A stretch of 64,000 nucleotides of DNA from Alg239-R122 sp041746135 (GCA_041746135.1 JBGTHQ010000019.1:40261-104260), one strand, 5' to 3'; numbered from the stretch's first letter, positions 50,967 through 60,646 are shown. Numbers and translations are program-made. Notes: generated by a model from the sequence alone, not told the origin.

Positions 50967-52490
50967 TCAAACTTTTTCCAGCAAACCTTCTTTCGCAATC
51001 TTCTCGCGCCATACCAGTGGCGCCAGATGGTGGACGCTGTCGCCGGCGCTGTCGACCGCGACGGTGACGGGCATGTCCTGCACCTCGAATTCATAGATCG
51101 CCTCCATGCCCAGATCCGCGAAACCGACAACCTTGCTGCCCTTGATCGCGCGGCTGACGAGATAGGCGCTGCCGCCCACCGCCATCAGATAGGCCGATTT
51201 ATAGCGGGCGATGGTGCCGATCGTGTCGAGCCCGCGTTCGGCCTTGCCGACCATCGCCAGCAATCCCTGATCGAGCATCATCTTGGTAAACTTGTCCATC
51301 CGCGTCGCCGTCGTGGGACCGGCGGGGCCGACCACTTCCTCGCCGACCGGATCCACCGGCCCGACATAATAGATGACGCGGCCCCGGAATTCGACCGGCA
51401 GCGGCTCGCCCGCATCGAGCATATCCTTGATCCGCTTGTGCGCCGCGTCGCGCCCGGTCAGCATCTTGCCGCTCAGGAGCAAGCGGTCGCCATGTTTCCA
51501 GTTCTGCACTTGCTCGCTCGTCAGCGTATCCAGTTGCACCCGTTTCGCTTGCGACGATGGCGTCCAGTTGACATCGGGCCATTCATCGAGCCTGGGCGCT
51601 TCAAGATAGGCGGGTCCGCTGCCGTCGAGCGTGAAATGCGCGTGGCGCGTGGCGGCGCAAGTGGGAATCATCGCCACCGGCTTGCCCGCGGCGTGACAGG
51701 GCCAGTCGTGGATTTTCACGTCCAATATGGTCGACAGGCCGCCCAGCCCCTGCGCGCCGATGCCGAGCGCATTGACACGATCGAATATCTCGATCCGCAA
51801 TTCCTCCAGATCGCTTTGCGGCCCGCGTTCCTTCAACTGGCCCATGTCGATCGGATCCATCAGCGACTGTTTGGCGAGCAGCACCGCGCGCTCCGCCGTG
51901 CCGCCGATACCGATGCCCAGCATGCCCGGCGGACACCAGCCCGCGCCCATTTGCGGAATCATCTCGAGTACCCAGTCGACGATATTGTCCGACGGGTTCA
52001 TCATCTTGAATTTCGACTTATTTTCGCTACCGCCGCCCTTGGCCGCGACATCGACCGAGACCGTATTGCCGGGCACCATGTCGACGTGCAGCACGCTCGG
52101 CGTATTGTCCTTGGTATTGCGGCGCGTGAAAGCCGGATCGGCCAGTATCGACGCGCGCAGCTTGTTTTCGGGATGGAGATAGGCGCGGCGCACGCCCTCG
52201 TCGACAATTTCCTGCATCGATTTCGAGGTGTCGTCGAGCCGGCAATCCATGCCCCATTTGACGAAGATATTGACGATGCCGGTATCCTGACAAATCGGCC
52301 GGTGCCCCTCGGCGCACATTTTGCTGTTGGTCAGGATCTGCGCGATCGCATCCTTGGCCGCGGGCGATTTTTCCGCATCATACGCTTTTCCGAGCGCGCG
52401 GATATAATCCATCGGATGATAATAGCTGATAAACTGCAGCGCGTCCGCGACGCTGTCGATCAGGTCGGCGGTGGTGATGGTGGTGGTCAT
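50967..52490 (-). CDS. fumA: Fumarate hydratase, class I (iron-sulfur)
   Basis: Predicted 507 aa from ATG 52490 (AAGGAC upstream at 7 bases). Converts fumarate to malate in the TCA cycle. The three Cys that hold the [4Fe-4S] cluster are visible in 'RPICQDTG', 'GWCPPGMLGIGIGG' and 'PTCAATRHAH'. The N- and C-terminal parts are fused as in E. coli FumA/B ('GPTTATRMDKF' marks the C-terminal part). Class I enzymes are oxygen-sensitive. No class II fumC in the window. Confidence 0.95.
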   Translation of the reverse strand: MTTTITTADLIDSVADALQFISYYHPMDYIRALGKAYDAEKSPAAKDAIAQILTNSKMCAEGHRPICQDTGIVNIFVKWGMDCRLDDTSKSMQEIVDEGVRRAYLHPENKLRASILADPAFTRRNTKDNTPSVLHVDMVPGNTVSVDVAAKGGGSENKSKFKMMNPSDNIVDWVLEMIPQMGAGWCPPGMLGIGIGGTAERAVLLAKQSLMDPIDMGQLKERGPQSDLEELRIEIFDRVNALGIGAQGLGGLSTILDVKIHDWPCHAAGKPVAMIPTCAATRHAHFTLDGSGPAYLEAPRLDEWPDVNWTPSSQAKRVQLDTLTSEQVQNWKHGDRLLLSGKMLTGRDAAHKRIKDMLDAGEPLPVEFRGRVIYYVGPVDPVGEEVVGPAGPTTATRMDKFTKMMLDQGLLAMVGKAERGLDTIGTIARYKSAYLMAVGGSAYLVSRAIKGSKVVGFADLGMEAIYEFEVQDMPVTVAVDSAGDSVHHLAPLVWREKIAKEGLLEKV

Positions 52491-52637
52491 TCTCGGTCCT
52501 TGTTTGGGCGGCAATCAGTGTCTGCGCTCCGCTTAAGCCATGCGGCCAGCGATTTCCAGCGCCAAGCGGCATTCACATATTTGGAACCTTGGCTTGCCCC
52601 AGCCAGTTAATTCATCATAGCCCCAAAGGAGACGGCC

Positions 52638-53003
52638 ATGAACGACGAGCGCATCTGGAAATTCGAAAAAAGCCTGTGGACCGCCGATAAAGGCGAATAT
52701 CGCCACAAGATCGCCCGCGATGGCGTTATGGTCGTGCCAAATGCTCCGTTCGTGATGGCCGGACATGAAGCCGCCGATGCGATGGCCAAAACGCCGCGCT
52801 GGGACGAGGTCGCCTTCAGCGAAACCAAAGTCGCCCGTCCCGATGGGCCCGAGGGCGGGCTGATCGTGATCGCCTACAAAGCCGAAGCCAAACGCGGCGA
52901 GGAAAGCTATAGCGCCTATTGCACATCGACGCTGTTGCGCGAAGGCGAGGAAGACTGGGTCGTGGTCCAGCACCAGCAGACGCCGCCCACCGTTAGAAGC
53001 TGA
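52638..53003 (+). CDS. NTF2-like (SnoaL/DUF4440-type) protein
   Basis: Predicted 121 aa with CAAAGGAG before the ATG. 'IWKFEKSLWTADKGEYRHKIARDGVMVVP' (cited in part), 'PRWDEVAFSETKVARP', 'VIAYKAEAKRG' and 'YSAYCTSTLLREGEEDWVVVQHQQTP' (in part) follow the cone-shaped NTF2-like fold used for small enzymes or binding proteins. No catalytic residues can be assigned. Divergent from fumarase. Confidence 0.8.
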   Translation: MNDERIWKFEKSLWTADKGEYRHKIARDGVMVVPNAPFVMAGHEAADAMAKTPRWDEVAFSETKVARPDGPEGGLIVIAYKAEAKRGEESYSAYCTSTLLREGEEDWVVVQHQQTPPTVRS

Positions 53004-53625
53004 CCAGCGGCAACCGCCGGCACCTGCGCTGCCCTGCATGCCACGATCTTGTGTGGGCGAGGATCGCTTAGACGCGGGGCGAGAAAGGCTTTTACAAACG
53101 CGCCCGTCCTGCGTTTATGCTTCTACTCAACATGTTTTGTACATCAAATACCAACTCTGTGCGCAAAGTGGAGTCCGCACTATCCCGTTTTGCCGGCAAA
53201 AATTCCGGTCCGGCATTTTTATCCGATCGACTCTTGCAATTCGCGTGTGACAGCTTGGTCCATGCGTCGCGGCGGCACAGACGCAAGTGGGTGCGGTGAA
53301 GCGAATCAGAAGTGCGACGAACCGAGTCACGCTTTTGCGTTAATCCGGCATTTACCCTCTTGCGTCTCAAAATCTTTCAGGCACTATGGATAGTGTTGGG
53401 CCATTGGGGGTGCACTACTGCTAGTAGATATCTGTTGAAACCGTGATACCCCCGGGTCGCGCGGACAGCAGGTTGCGCGTTGGTGACAAAGCTTGCCTCG
53501 AATGCGCACAATGCGCTGTTTGGGGACAGGTTGGGGATAAGTTTTTCGCCCGGCTGACCGATAAAATGCTATTCGCAAGGTCTGGCCGGCCGAATCGAAC
53601 GTTTAGGGAACATTTGGGGGCAGTA
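53004..53625. other. Long upstream region of nrdA
   Basis: About 620 bases between the NTF2-like gene and nrdA. I see no convincing gene in 53004-53360; frames there have no family likeness. The second half holds the nrdA promoter region with two NrdR boxes and a leader of about 200 bases. CTTGCG/CTATGG-type hexamers at 53359-53389 could be the promoter, with the first NrdR box covering the -10. Confidence 0.6.
53381..53427 (+). promoter_or_regulatory. Pair of NrdR boxes upstream of nrdA
   Basis: GCACTATGGATAGTGT (53381-53396) and GCACTACTGCTAGTAG (53412-53427) match the NrdR box pattern (acaCwAtATaTwGtgt), the first better than the second. Their centres are 31 bases apart, about three helix turns, the spacing needed for NrdR to bind both. 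NrdR represses ribonucleotide reductase genes when ATP/dATP is high. The nrdR gene is not in the window. Confidence 0.82.
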
Positions 53626-55677
53626 ATGGATTTTAGAGATACGGATACCACAGATATTATGAAGACCGATACGCTGGATATGCCGGACACCACCCCTATC
53701 GACACAGGTGAGTCCGAAACGACAAAACAGGACGCACGCGCCGTGAGCCATGAAGACACCCTTATCGAAAAAAGCGCACCCGAGGGCGGCGCTCCACAAG
53801 CGGACACCCCCGTCGCCGACAGCCACAAGGTCAATGCGCGCCGTTTCGATATCGTCACCGACGAAGCGCGCGATGCCAACCTGACCGAATTCGGCAAGGA
53901 AACGCTGACCGATCGCTATCTGCTTCCCGGCGAATCCTATCAAGACCTGTTCGCCCGCGTCGCCGATGCCTATGCCGACGATCAGGAACATGCGCAGCGG
54001 CTGTACGATTATATCTCGAAACTGTGGTTCATGCCCGCGACGCCCGTGCTGTCCAATGGCGGCACCGGACGCGGCCTGCCGATCTCTTGCTATCTCAACA
54101 GCGTCGACGACAGCCTGAACGGTATCGTCAATACGTGGAACGAAAATGTCTGGCTCGCGTCCAAGGGCGGCGGCATCGGCACTTATTGGGGCAGCGTGCG
54201 CGGTATCGGCGAGCCGGTCGGCCTCAATGGCAAGACCAGCGGGATCATTCCGTTCGTGCGCGTGATGGACAGCCTGACGCTGGCCATTTCGCAAGGCTCG
54301 CTCAGGCGCGGTTCGGCGGCGGTCTATCTCGACGTCAACCATCCCGAGATCGAGGAGTTTCTCGAGATCCGCAAGCCGTCGGGCGATTTCAACCGCAAGG
54401 CGCTCAATCTCCACCACGGCGTATTGCTGACCGACGAATTTATGGAAGCGGTGCGCAATGGCGCCGAATTCGCTCTCAAATCGCCCAAGACCGGCGAAGT
54501 GCGCAGCACGGTCGACGCGCGCAGCCTGTTCCAGAAACTGGTCGAGACGCGGCTGGCCACCGGCGAGCCCTATATCGTGTTTTCCGACACCGTGAACCGG
54601 ATGATGCCCAAGCATCACCGCGATCTGGGCCTGAAAGTCTCCACGTCGAACCTGTGCAGCGAAATCACGCTGCCGACCGGCACCGACCATCTGGGCAACG
54701 ACCGCACAGCGGTCTGCTGCCTCTCCTCGCTCAACCTCGAAAAATGGGACGAGTGGAACGGCGACAAGATGTTTGTCGAGGACGTCATGCGTATGCTCGA
54801 CAATGTGTTGCAGGATTATATCGACCGCGCCCCCCAAGAAATGGCGCGCGCCAAATACAGCGCGTCGCGCGAACGCTCGGTCGGCCTGGGCGTGATGGGC
54901 TATCACAGCTTTCTGCAGGCCCGCGGGCTCGGCTTCGAAAGCGCGATGGCCAAATCGTGGAACATGAAAATCTTCAAGCATATCTCGGGCAAGGCATCGG
55001 AAGCCTCGATGATGCTGGCCAAGGAACGTGGACCGTGTCCCGATGCCGCCGATCAGGGCGCTATGGAGCGCTTCAGCTGCAAGATGGCGATTGCGCCGAC
55101 CGCGTCGATCTCGATCATCTGCGGCGGTACCAGCGCGTGCATCGAACCGATCCCGGCCAATATCTATACGCACAAGACGTTGTCGGGCAGCTTTGTCGTC
55201 AAGAACCCGCATCTGGAAAAGCTGCTGTCGAACAAATCGAAAGACAGCGCCAATGTGTGGAACTCGATCCTCGAAAAAGGCGGGTCGGTCCAGCATCTCG
55301 ATTTCCTGAGCGCCGAAGAAAAGGACACGTTCAAGACCAGCTTCGAAATCGACCAGCGCTGGCTGCTCGAACTCGCCGCCGACCGCACGCCCTTTATCGA
55401 CCAGGCACAGTCGCTCAACCTGTTCATCCCGGCCGATGTCGACAAATGGGACCTGCTGATGCTGCATTTCCGGGCTTGGGAACTCGGCATCAAGTCGCTC
55501 TATTACCTGCGCTCAAAATCGGTGCAGCGCGCGGGCTTTGCCAATCATGAGGACGCGGTCAGTACGGCGGAAAGCCGAGGCGGGGTCGAAGCCGACAACA
55601 CGCTCGACCCGGCCAGAGTCGAAATGATGACCACCGCCGGCAGCACCGATTATGACGAATGCTTGGCATGTCAGTAA
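53626..55677 (+). CDS. nrdA: Ribonucleoside-diphosphate reductase, alpha subunit
   Basis: Predicted 683 aa from ATG 53626 (GGGGG 53616-53620). Reduces NDPs to dNDPs. Active-site Cys: 155 ('ISCYLNS'), radical Cys344 with Asn342 and Glu346 ('NLCSEI'), and 364/365 ('VCCLSS'); the C-terminal redox pair is 'CLACQ'. The first about 75 residues are acidic, disordered sequence and no ATP-cone is visible, so dATP activity control by a cone is probably missing. nrdB lies 3.6 kb downstream with three unrelated genes between. Confidence 0.95.
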   Translation: MDFRDTDTTDIMKTDTLDMPDTTPIDTGESETTKQDARAVSHEDTLIEKSAPEGGAPQADTPVADSHKVNARRFDIVTDEARDANLTEFGKETLTDRYLLPGESYQDLFARVADAYADDQEHAQRLYDYISKLWFMPATPVLSNGGTGRGLPISCYLNSVDDSLNGIVNTWNENVWLASKGGGIGTYWGSVRGIGEPVGLNGKTSGIIPFVRVMDSLTLAISQGSLRRGSAAVYLDVNHPEIEEFLEIRKPSGDFNRKALNLHHGVLLTDEFMEAVRNGAEFALKSPKTGEVRSTVDARSLFQKLVETRLATGEPYIVFSDTVNRMMPKHHRDLGLKVSTSNLCSEITLPTGTDHLGNDRTAVCCLSSLNLEKWDEWNGDKMFVEDVMRMLDNVLQDYIDRAPQEMARAKYSASRERSVGLGVMGYHSFLQARGLGFESAMAKSWNMKIFKHISGKASEASMMLAKERGPCPDAADQGAMERFSCKMAIAPTASISIICGGTSACIEPIPANIYTHKTLSGSFVVKNPHLEKLLSNKSKDSANVWNSILEKGGSVQHLDFLSAEEKDTFKTSFEIDQRWLLELAADRTPFIDQAQSLNLFIPADVDKWDLLMLHFRAWELGIKSLYYLRSKSVQRAGFANHEDAVSTAESRGGVEADNTLDPARVEMMTTAGSTDYDECLACQ

Positions 55678-55744
55678 CGCTGGCCAAAAGATCCCAAAAT
55701 CCTATTGATTTTCGGCATTGTTCGATGTCTGATAGGGTGATGCC

Positions 55745-56494
55745 ATGAAACGGATGTTGCGCAATGCGCAGACATTTTTCCCGTTTATAAGGCCGATAAA
55801 ATTCGGGGCTTGTAATTTCGCCACACGCTATTTTGGCAAAATGATCGAACCGGAATTCGCGATGCTGTCACGCCTGCCGCCCGGCGGCGTGGCGATAGAT
55901 ATTGGCGGCAATTGGGGGCAAAGCATCCTGGCATTCCAGCGCATGGCCAAACCGTCGTACATCACAAGCTTTGAACCCAACCAGATACTGGCAGACAGGC
56001 TGAAGGAGGAATTTGCCAACGACGCGACAGTGCAGATCCACGCATGCGCGCTTTCGCAGAAAAAGGGTAAATTCGATCTGTATGTGCCGCAATATCGCTC
56101 CTATGTTTATGACGGGCTTGCCTCGCTGGATCGCGATGAAGCAACCAATTGGCTAAACCCGCAACGCATGATGGGATTCGATCCTGCATTGCTCACGGTC
56201 CAGTCGCAAAGCGTTCCCGTCCGCACGCTCGACGAATTTGGGCTGGAACCTGATTATGTCAAAATTGACGTGCAGGGCAAGGAGCTTATGGTCGTAAAAG
56301 GCGGGCTGGAAACTTTCCGGCGCTTCCGGCCGCTTTGCATTATAGAGGCGCCATCGACCGAATTGGTCGCTCTCATGAAAACAATAGGATTGGAGGCGTA
56401 TCGTCTTATCGATCAGCAGCTCGACCATGAGTGGCAGAAAGCGAGCAACGTTGTTTTCATGGATGATAAAAGACGCAAAGCGTTAAATTATTGA
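55745..56494 (+). CDS. FkbM-family methyltransferase
   Basis: Predicted 249 aa. SAM-binding motif 'AIDIGGNWGQSILAFQRM' (about 49-66), then 'ITSFEPNQILADRL' and the FkbM-typical 'PDYVKIDVQGKELMVVKGG' (in part). Such enzymes O-methylate sugars or polyketides, often in surface polysaccharide gene sets. The codon use is less GC-rich than in nrdA, which suggests transfer. It precedes glycosyltransferases, so the substrate is likely a glycan. Confidence 0.85.
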   Translation: MKRMLRNAQTFFPFIRPIKFGACNFATRYFGKMIEPEFAMLSRLPPGGVAIDIGGNWGQSILAFQRMAKPSYITSFEPNQILADRLKEEFANDATVQIHACALSQKKGKFDLYVPQYRSYVYDGLASLDRDEATNWLNPQRMMGFDPALLTVQSQSVPVRTLDEFGLEPDYVKIDVQGKELMVVKGGLETFRRFRPLCIIEAPSTELVALMKTIGLEAYRLIDQQLDHEWQKASNVVFMDDKRRKALNY

Positions 56495-56759
56495 CTGCCA
56501 TAACTGCGAACGCGGATGAATAGACTCAAAGAAAGGAAGGCCCATGTTACGGACCGAGATTCTCGTCCAGTACACGCCGTTTAAACAGCAACGAAAGTTT
56601 GGCGTGTCTGTAGCACCGGCAAATCTGACTGTCGTCAATGAGGTTTTTGTCAGACTGTTTCGCCATTCTTTTTGATTATCTTTGATTTTGGTTCGCACAA
56701 AAAGCTTTTTCTTGGACTGCTGCAAAACTGATCTGACTTTATGTAGAAGCGGGATATAA

Positions 56760-57881
56760 ATGGAATATCAAAATACGCAGGCGCTATCGGTTCATGCACC
56801 GCTCGAGTTGGCAGTTATTGTCCCCACCTATAACGAGCTCGCCAATATCGGCGAGCTGTATAGTCTGCTGGCAAAGGCGCTCTGCGATGTGCGCTGGGAG
56901 ATGGTAGTCGTGGACGATGATTCCCCAGATGGAACGGCAAAGTTCGTCCGCGAAATGGCGCAGCATCACGATAATATCCGGATACTCCAGCGCATCGGCA
57001 GGCGCGGCCTCTCGACGGCGGTGATCGAGGGTATGCTGGCCACGACCGCCGACAAGCTTGCAGTGATTGACGCCGATTTGCAGCATGACGAGAGCATACT
57101 TCCGCAAATGCTGGACCGATTGAGGGAAGGCGCCGCCGACATCGTGGTGGGTTCGCGCTATACCGAGGGCGGCGGGATCGGCGAATGGGACAAGACGCGC
57201 GCGTCGATGAGTTCGCTGGCGACACGCCTGTCGCGCCTGACCTTTCAGGCGGATCTGAAAGATCCCATGAGCGGATTTTTCATGATAGAGCGCACGGCGT
57301 TCGAACGGGTGGTGCGCGACCTGTCCGGCGAGGGATACAAGATATTGCTGGATATATTCGCGACCGCCAAGCCGCCGCTGCGTTTTGATGAGCTATCCTA
57401 TACCTTCCGCACGCGGCAGCATGGGGAAAGCAAGCTCGATGGTGCCGTTTTATGGGGCTATCTGCTGCTCATCATCGACAAATGGATGGGCGATTATATC
57501 CCGGCGCGGCTGTTTCTGTTCGCACTGGTGGGCGGGATCGGCGTTTTCATTCACTTTGCCGTCCTGTCGGTCGCGCTATATGTGGCAAATCTGACCTTTG
57601 TTGTCGCGCAGCTGCTCGCCACCATGACCGCGATGACCACCAACTATATTTTCAACAATATCATCACCTATCGCGACCAGTCGAAAAGCGGCTTGGCTTT
57701 CTTCAAGGGACTGTTCGGGTTTTATCTGATCTGCTCGGTCGGGCTGATCGGCAATGTCGGCGTGGCCAGCGCGATCTTCAACGCCCGCTATCAGTGGTGG
57801 GCGGCGGCCGCGGTCGGCATTTTCATCGGCACGATCTGGAACTACGCGGCATCGTCGATGTTTATCTGGCGCCGCAAATGA
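56760..57881 (+). CDS. Polyprenyl-phosphate GT2 glycosyltransferase fused to GtrA
   Basis: Predicted 373 aa. Residues 14-240 form a dolichol-phosphate-mannose-synthase-like GT2 domain ('VIVPTYNELANI', 'VVDDDSPDGTA', the DxD-type 'IDADLQHDE', 'DPMSGFFMIER', 'GESKLDG'). Residues about 250-373 are a GtrA-like flippase domain of four helices ('LFALVGGIGVFIHFA', 'NYIFNNIITYRDQS', 'WNYAASSMFIWRRK'). It would load a sugar on undecaprenyl phosphate and help flip it across the membrane. Overlaps the next gene by ATGA. The 265 bases upstream hold no gene. Confidence 0.92.
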   Translation: MEYQNTQALSVHAPLELAVIVPTYNELANIGELYSLLAKALCDVRWEMVVVDDDSPDGTAKFVREMAQHHDNIRILQRIGRRGLSTAVIEGMLATTADKLAVIDADLQHDESILPQMLDRLREGAADIVVGSRYTEGGGIGEWDKTRASMSSLATRLSRLTFQADLKDPMSGFFMIERTAFERVVRDLSGEGYKILLDIFATAKPPLRFDELSYTFRTRQHGESKLDGAVLWGYLLLIIDKWMGDYIPARLFLFALVGGIGVFIHFAVLSVALYVANLTFVVAQLLATMTAMTTNYIFNNIITYRDQSKSGLAFFKGLFGFYLICSVGLIGNVGVASAIFNARYQWWAAAAVGIFIGTIWNYAASSMFIWRRK

Positions 57882-59203
57882 CGCGCGCGGCGGGGGTTCC
57901 CGAACCGGTGGCATTCGGCCATCCCGGCATGTCGTCCGGATGGGCGGGGCGTTATACCCGTTCCCCCTATATATGGGCGCTGGCAGTCTTTGCGCTGTCC
58001 GTCACGGCCAATCTGGCGTTCGGGATCGCGTCGGGATTCCGCAGCTCGGTGGCCATGCTCGATCAGGACGAGCTGGAATACTGGCGCATTGCCCGTGCCA
58101 TGCTCGCTGGCGAGGCCTTTCCGGCCGGGCGGCGCACGCCCGGTTTTCCCGCGACGATTGCGGTGCTGCAGATGATCGATCCCTCGATCCGTTTCGTCTC
58201 GGTCGTGCTCTCTGTGCTTTCGGCCACGGCCGCGCCCTTGCTGCTGGCCAATGTCTACCGCCTGTCGCGCTCGCTGCCCGCCGGGATCCTGGCCGGATTG
58301 CTGATGGCTCTATGGCCCTCCGCGATATTTTTCGGCGCATCGCTGTACAGCGAAACGCTCGCTCTGCCGATTTTCCTGCTTTTTCTGCTGCTGCTTCCCC
58401 GTCCTTCGGCCTATGCACAGGCGCGCGCGCGGCGCTATCTGGCGATCGGCGCGGTGCTGGGAATATGCGCGCTGGTCCGGCCGATGTACCAGCTGTTCCT
58501 GCCGATCCTGCCGCTATTGTTCCTGCTCGACAGCCGCTCCATCGCCGCCACCGTCCGGGCATTCCTCATCACGCTGGCCGGGTTCGCGCTGACGGTCCTG
58601 CCGTGGAGCGCCTATGTCACCGCGCAGACGGGGCATTTCGTGTTGCTGAGCTCCAACGGCGGGGAAACGCTGTCCGGGGGCTTTAACGCCAATATTCTCA
58701 AGATGGAAAACGCCACGATCGACCTTGAAAAACGCAGCGCATGGGTGGGGCCGGGCAAATGGATATCGGTCGGCGAAAATGGCTATCTCGATGCACGCGA
58801 AAGTGCGCTGTCCTATGAGGAACAGGACCGCCTCCTGCGCACCCGCACTTTGGCATGGATGACCGGCAACCCCGATCTGACCGTCTATCTGGCGGTGCGC
58901 AAGATCGCCTATCTGTGGGGATATTATCCGTGGGAGCGCAACGGCGTGGCCCAGGTTCTGTTCGGCAATATCCCGATCATCGCGCTCCAGCTATTGTGCC
59001 TGGCGGCGCTCCTCCGCTCGCCGCGAATCCGCCGTGAATGCGCGCGCTTCTATCTGCTCGCGCTGTTCGTCACGGGCGTCGCGCTGATCAGCTGGGGCAG
59101 CTGGCGCTTTCGCCAGCCGGCCGATGCCGGGCTGATCGCGATTGCCGCGATCGCATTGTCGGACCGGTTCGTGCGCAAATCGCGGCGGGGGGCCGCGTCA
59201 TGA
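57878..59203 (+). CDS. GT-C type membrane glycosyltransferase
   Basis: Predicted 441 aa from ATG 57878; a longer in-frame extension runs into the GT2 gene and is rejected. About ten membrane helices. The first periplasmic loop has 'MLDQDELEYWRIARAML' with the acidic pair DxE expected of ArnT/PMT-like GT-C enzymes, then 'RTPGFPATIAVLQ'. It would use the lipid-linked sugar made by the GT2-GtrA protein to modify a surface glycan, protein or lipid A. Acceptor unknown. Confidence 0.82.
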   Translation: MTRAAGVPEPVAFGHPGMSSGWAGRYTRSPYIWALAVFALSVTANLAFGIASGFRSSVAMLDQDELEYWRIARAMLAGEAFPAGRRTPGFPATIAVLQMIDPSIRFVSVVLSVLSATAAPLLLANVYRLSRSLPAGILAGLLMALWPSAIFFGASLYSETLALPIFLLFLLLLPRPSAYAQARARRYLAIGAVLGICALVRPMYQLFLPILPLLFLLDSRSIAATVRAFLITLAGFALTVLPWSAYVTAQTGHFVLLSSNGGETLSGGFNANILKMENATIDLEKRSAWVGPGKWISVGENGYLDARESALSYEEQDRLLRTRTLAWMTGNPDLTVYLAVRKIAYLWGYYPWERNGVAQVLFGNIPIIALQLLCLAALLRSPRIRRECARFYLLALFVTGVALISWGSWRFRQPADAGLIAIAAIALSDRFVRKSRRGAAS

Positions 59204-59297
59204 CCGGCGCCCGTTCCTTTCGCGGCACCGCGCACGGCATGCCATTTTTCACCCGGTTTTACACAGCCCGCCCCTGTTCAAACGCCCGCCCATCGCC

Positions 59298-59303
59298 TAT
59301 AAT
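59298..59303 (+). promoter_or_regulatory. -10 element of an nrdB promoter
   Basis: A perfect TATAAT lies 27 bases before the nrdB start; a weak -35 (TGTTCA, 59275-59280) is 17 bases upstream. AAAAGGAAAA follows as ribosome site. This would let nrdB be transcribed apart from nrdA. No clear NrdR box pair is seen here. Confidence 0.55.
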
Positions 59304-59330
59304 CCTGTTTCATCCCAAAAGGAAAAGTCC

Positions 59331-60380
59331 ATGTCCCTGACCGAAGCCCGCACGCAATATAAGCCTTTCGAATACCCATGGGCCTATGATTTCTGGAAAC
59401 GCCAGCAGCAGATCCACTGGATGCCCGAAGAAGTGCCGCTGGGCGAGGATTGCCGTGACTGGGCGCAGAAGCTCAGCGATCATGAGCGCAACCTGCTGAC
59501 CCAGATCTTCCGCTTTTTCACGCAGGCCGATGTCGAGGTGCAGAACTGCTATCACGACAAATATGGCCGCGTGTTCAAACCGACCGAGATCAAGATGATG
59601 CTGACCGCGTTTTCCAATATGGAAACCGTGCATATCGCCGCCTATTCGCATCTGCTCGATACGATCGGCATGCCCGAAAGCGAATATGGCATGTTCCTGG
59701 AATATGAGGAAATGTCGGCCAAGCACGATTATCTCAACGAATTCGGCGTCGACACCGATGCCGATATCGCCCGCACGCTCGCCATGTTCGGCGGCTTTAC
59801 CGAAGGGTTGCAGCTATTCGCCAGCTTCGCGATGCTGATGAACTTCCCGCGCTTCAACAAGATGAAGGGCATGGGCCAGATCGTGAGCTGGTCGGTGCGC
59901 GACGAAAGCCTGCACTGCGAAGGCATTACCAAGCTGTTCCACGCGTTCTGCGCCGAACGCGACTGCCTGACCAAATCGGTCAAGGAGGATATTATCGACT
60001 GCTGCCAGAAAGTCGTGCGGCTTGAGGACGCGTTTATCGACCTTGCCTTTGCCGACGGTCCGGTGTCGGGCATGACCGCCAAGGAGATCAAGAAATATAT
60101 CCGCTATATCGCCGACTGGCGGCTGGGCCAGCTGGGTTTCCAGCCGATCTATATGGCCGAGGAACACCCGCTGCCTTGGCTTGCGCCGCTGCTGAACGGG
60201 GTCGAGCACGCGAACTTCTTCGAAACCCGCGCCACCGAATATTCCAAGGCCGCGACGCGCGGCAACTGGAACGATGTGTGGGACAGCTTCGACAAACGCA
60301 AGGGCAAGCCCGCGAACGAGGACACGCCCGAGGACGAGGGCGCGGATATGTTTGAACAGGCGGGGGTCGCGGCGGAGTGA
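59331..60380 (+). CDS. nrdB: Ribonucleoside-diphosphate reductase, beta subunit
   Basis: Predicted 349 aa from ATG 59331. Holds the di-iron/tyrosyl radical cofactor: 'NMETVHIAAYSHLL' gives a Glu-x-x-His pair and the radical Tyr four residues after the His, as in E. coli R2; the second set is in 'VRDESLHCEG'. 'RRDNWNDV'-like and the acidic C-terminus that binds NrdA are present ('NEDTPEDEGADMF'). No N-terminal ATP-cone either. The terminal TGA overlaps a GTG of the next small gene. Confidence 0.95.
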   Translation: MSLTEARTQYKPFEYPWAYDFWKRQQQIHWMPEEVPLGEDCRDWAQKLSDHERNLLTQIFRFFTQADVEVQNCYHDKYGRVFKPTEIKMMLTAFSNMETVHIAAYSHLLDTIGMPESEYGMFLEYEEMSAKHDYLNEFGVDTDADIARTLAMFGGFTEGLQLFASFAMLMNFPRFNKMKGMGQIVSWSVRDESLHCEGITKLFHAFCAERDCLTKSVKEDIIDCCQKVVRLEDAFIDLAFADGPVSGMTAKEIKKYIRYIADWRLGQLGFQPIYMAEEHPLPWLAPLLNGVEHANFFETRATEYSKAATRGNWNDVWDSFDKRKGKPANEDTPEDEGADMFEQAGVAAE

Positions 60381-60646
60381 GCGATAAAGAAGATAAACCT
60401 CAAAAACTAACAGTATTCCTAAAAGACTCTGTTCCAACAGGGCATCTTCAAATTCTACAAGGAACGGAAAAAATCGCGAAAGGCAAAAACATCGAAACAA
60501 AAGTAGCGACTGAAGTAATTAAAAAAACTGCGCCAACTGGACATCTACCCAAAATACCGGAAAATCCAGACCCGGGAGCTACCGTGCCAACTGGGCATTT
60601 ACCAGAACCTAAGCCAACTCCAAAACCATCTCCTGATAAGAAATGA
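60377..60646 (+). CDS. Small protein with three PTGHL repeats
   Basis: Predicted 89 aa from GTG 60377, overlapping the nrdB stop. It contains 'PTGHL' three times (about residues 20-24, 53-57 and 70-74), each after Val or Ala, in a Lys/Pro-rich, probably unfolded chain ending 'PKPTPKPSPDKK'. Codon use is AT-rich, unlike nrdB, which marks acquired DNA. It abuts a one-helix membrane protein gene. No family recognised. It could be a repeat peptide precursor, a docking tether or a regulator of its neighbour; none of these is shown. No ribosome site is obvious. Confidence 0.5.
   Translation: MSDKEDKPQKLTVFLKDSVPTGHLQILQGTEKIAKGKNIETKVATEVIKKTAPTGHLPKIPENPDPGATVPTGHLPEPKPTPKPSPDKK

Noticed and set aside
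53049..53393. Small frames in the nrdA upstream region
   Set aside because: Overlapping frames on both strands, no ribosome site, no family likeness, and overlap with regulatory sites.
57452..57877. N-terminal extension of the GT-C glycosyltransferase
   Set aside because: It would overlap the GT2-GtrA gene by over 400 bases and reads as Arg/Gly/His-rich shadow; ATG 57878 gives the usual ATGA overlap.
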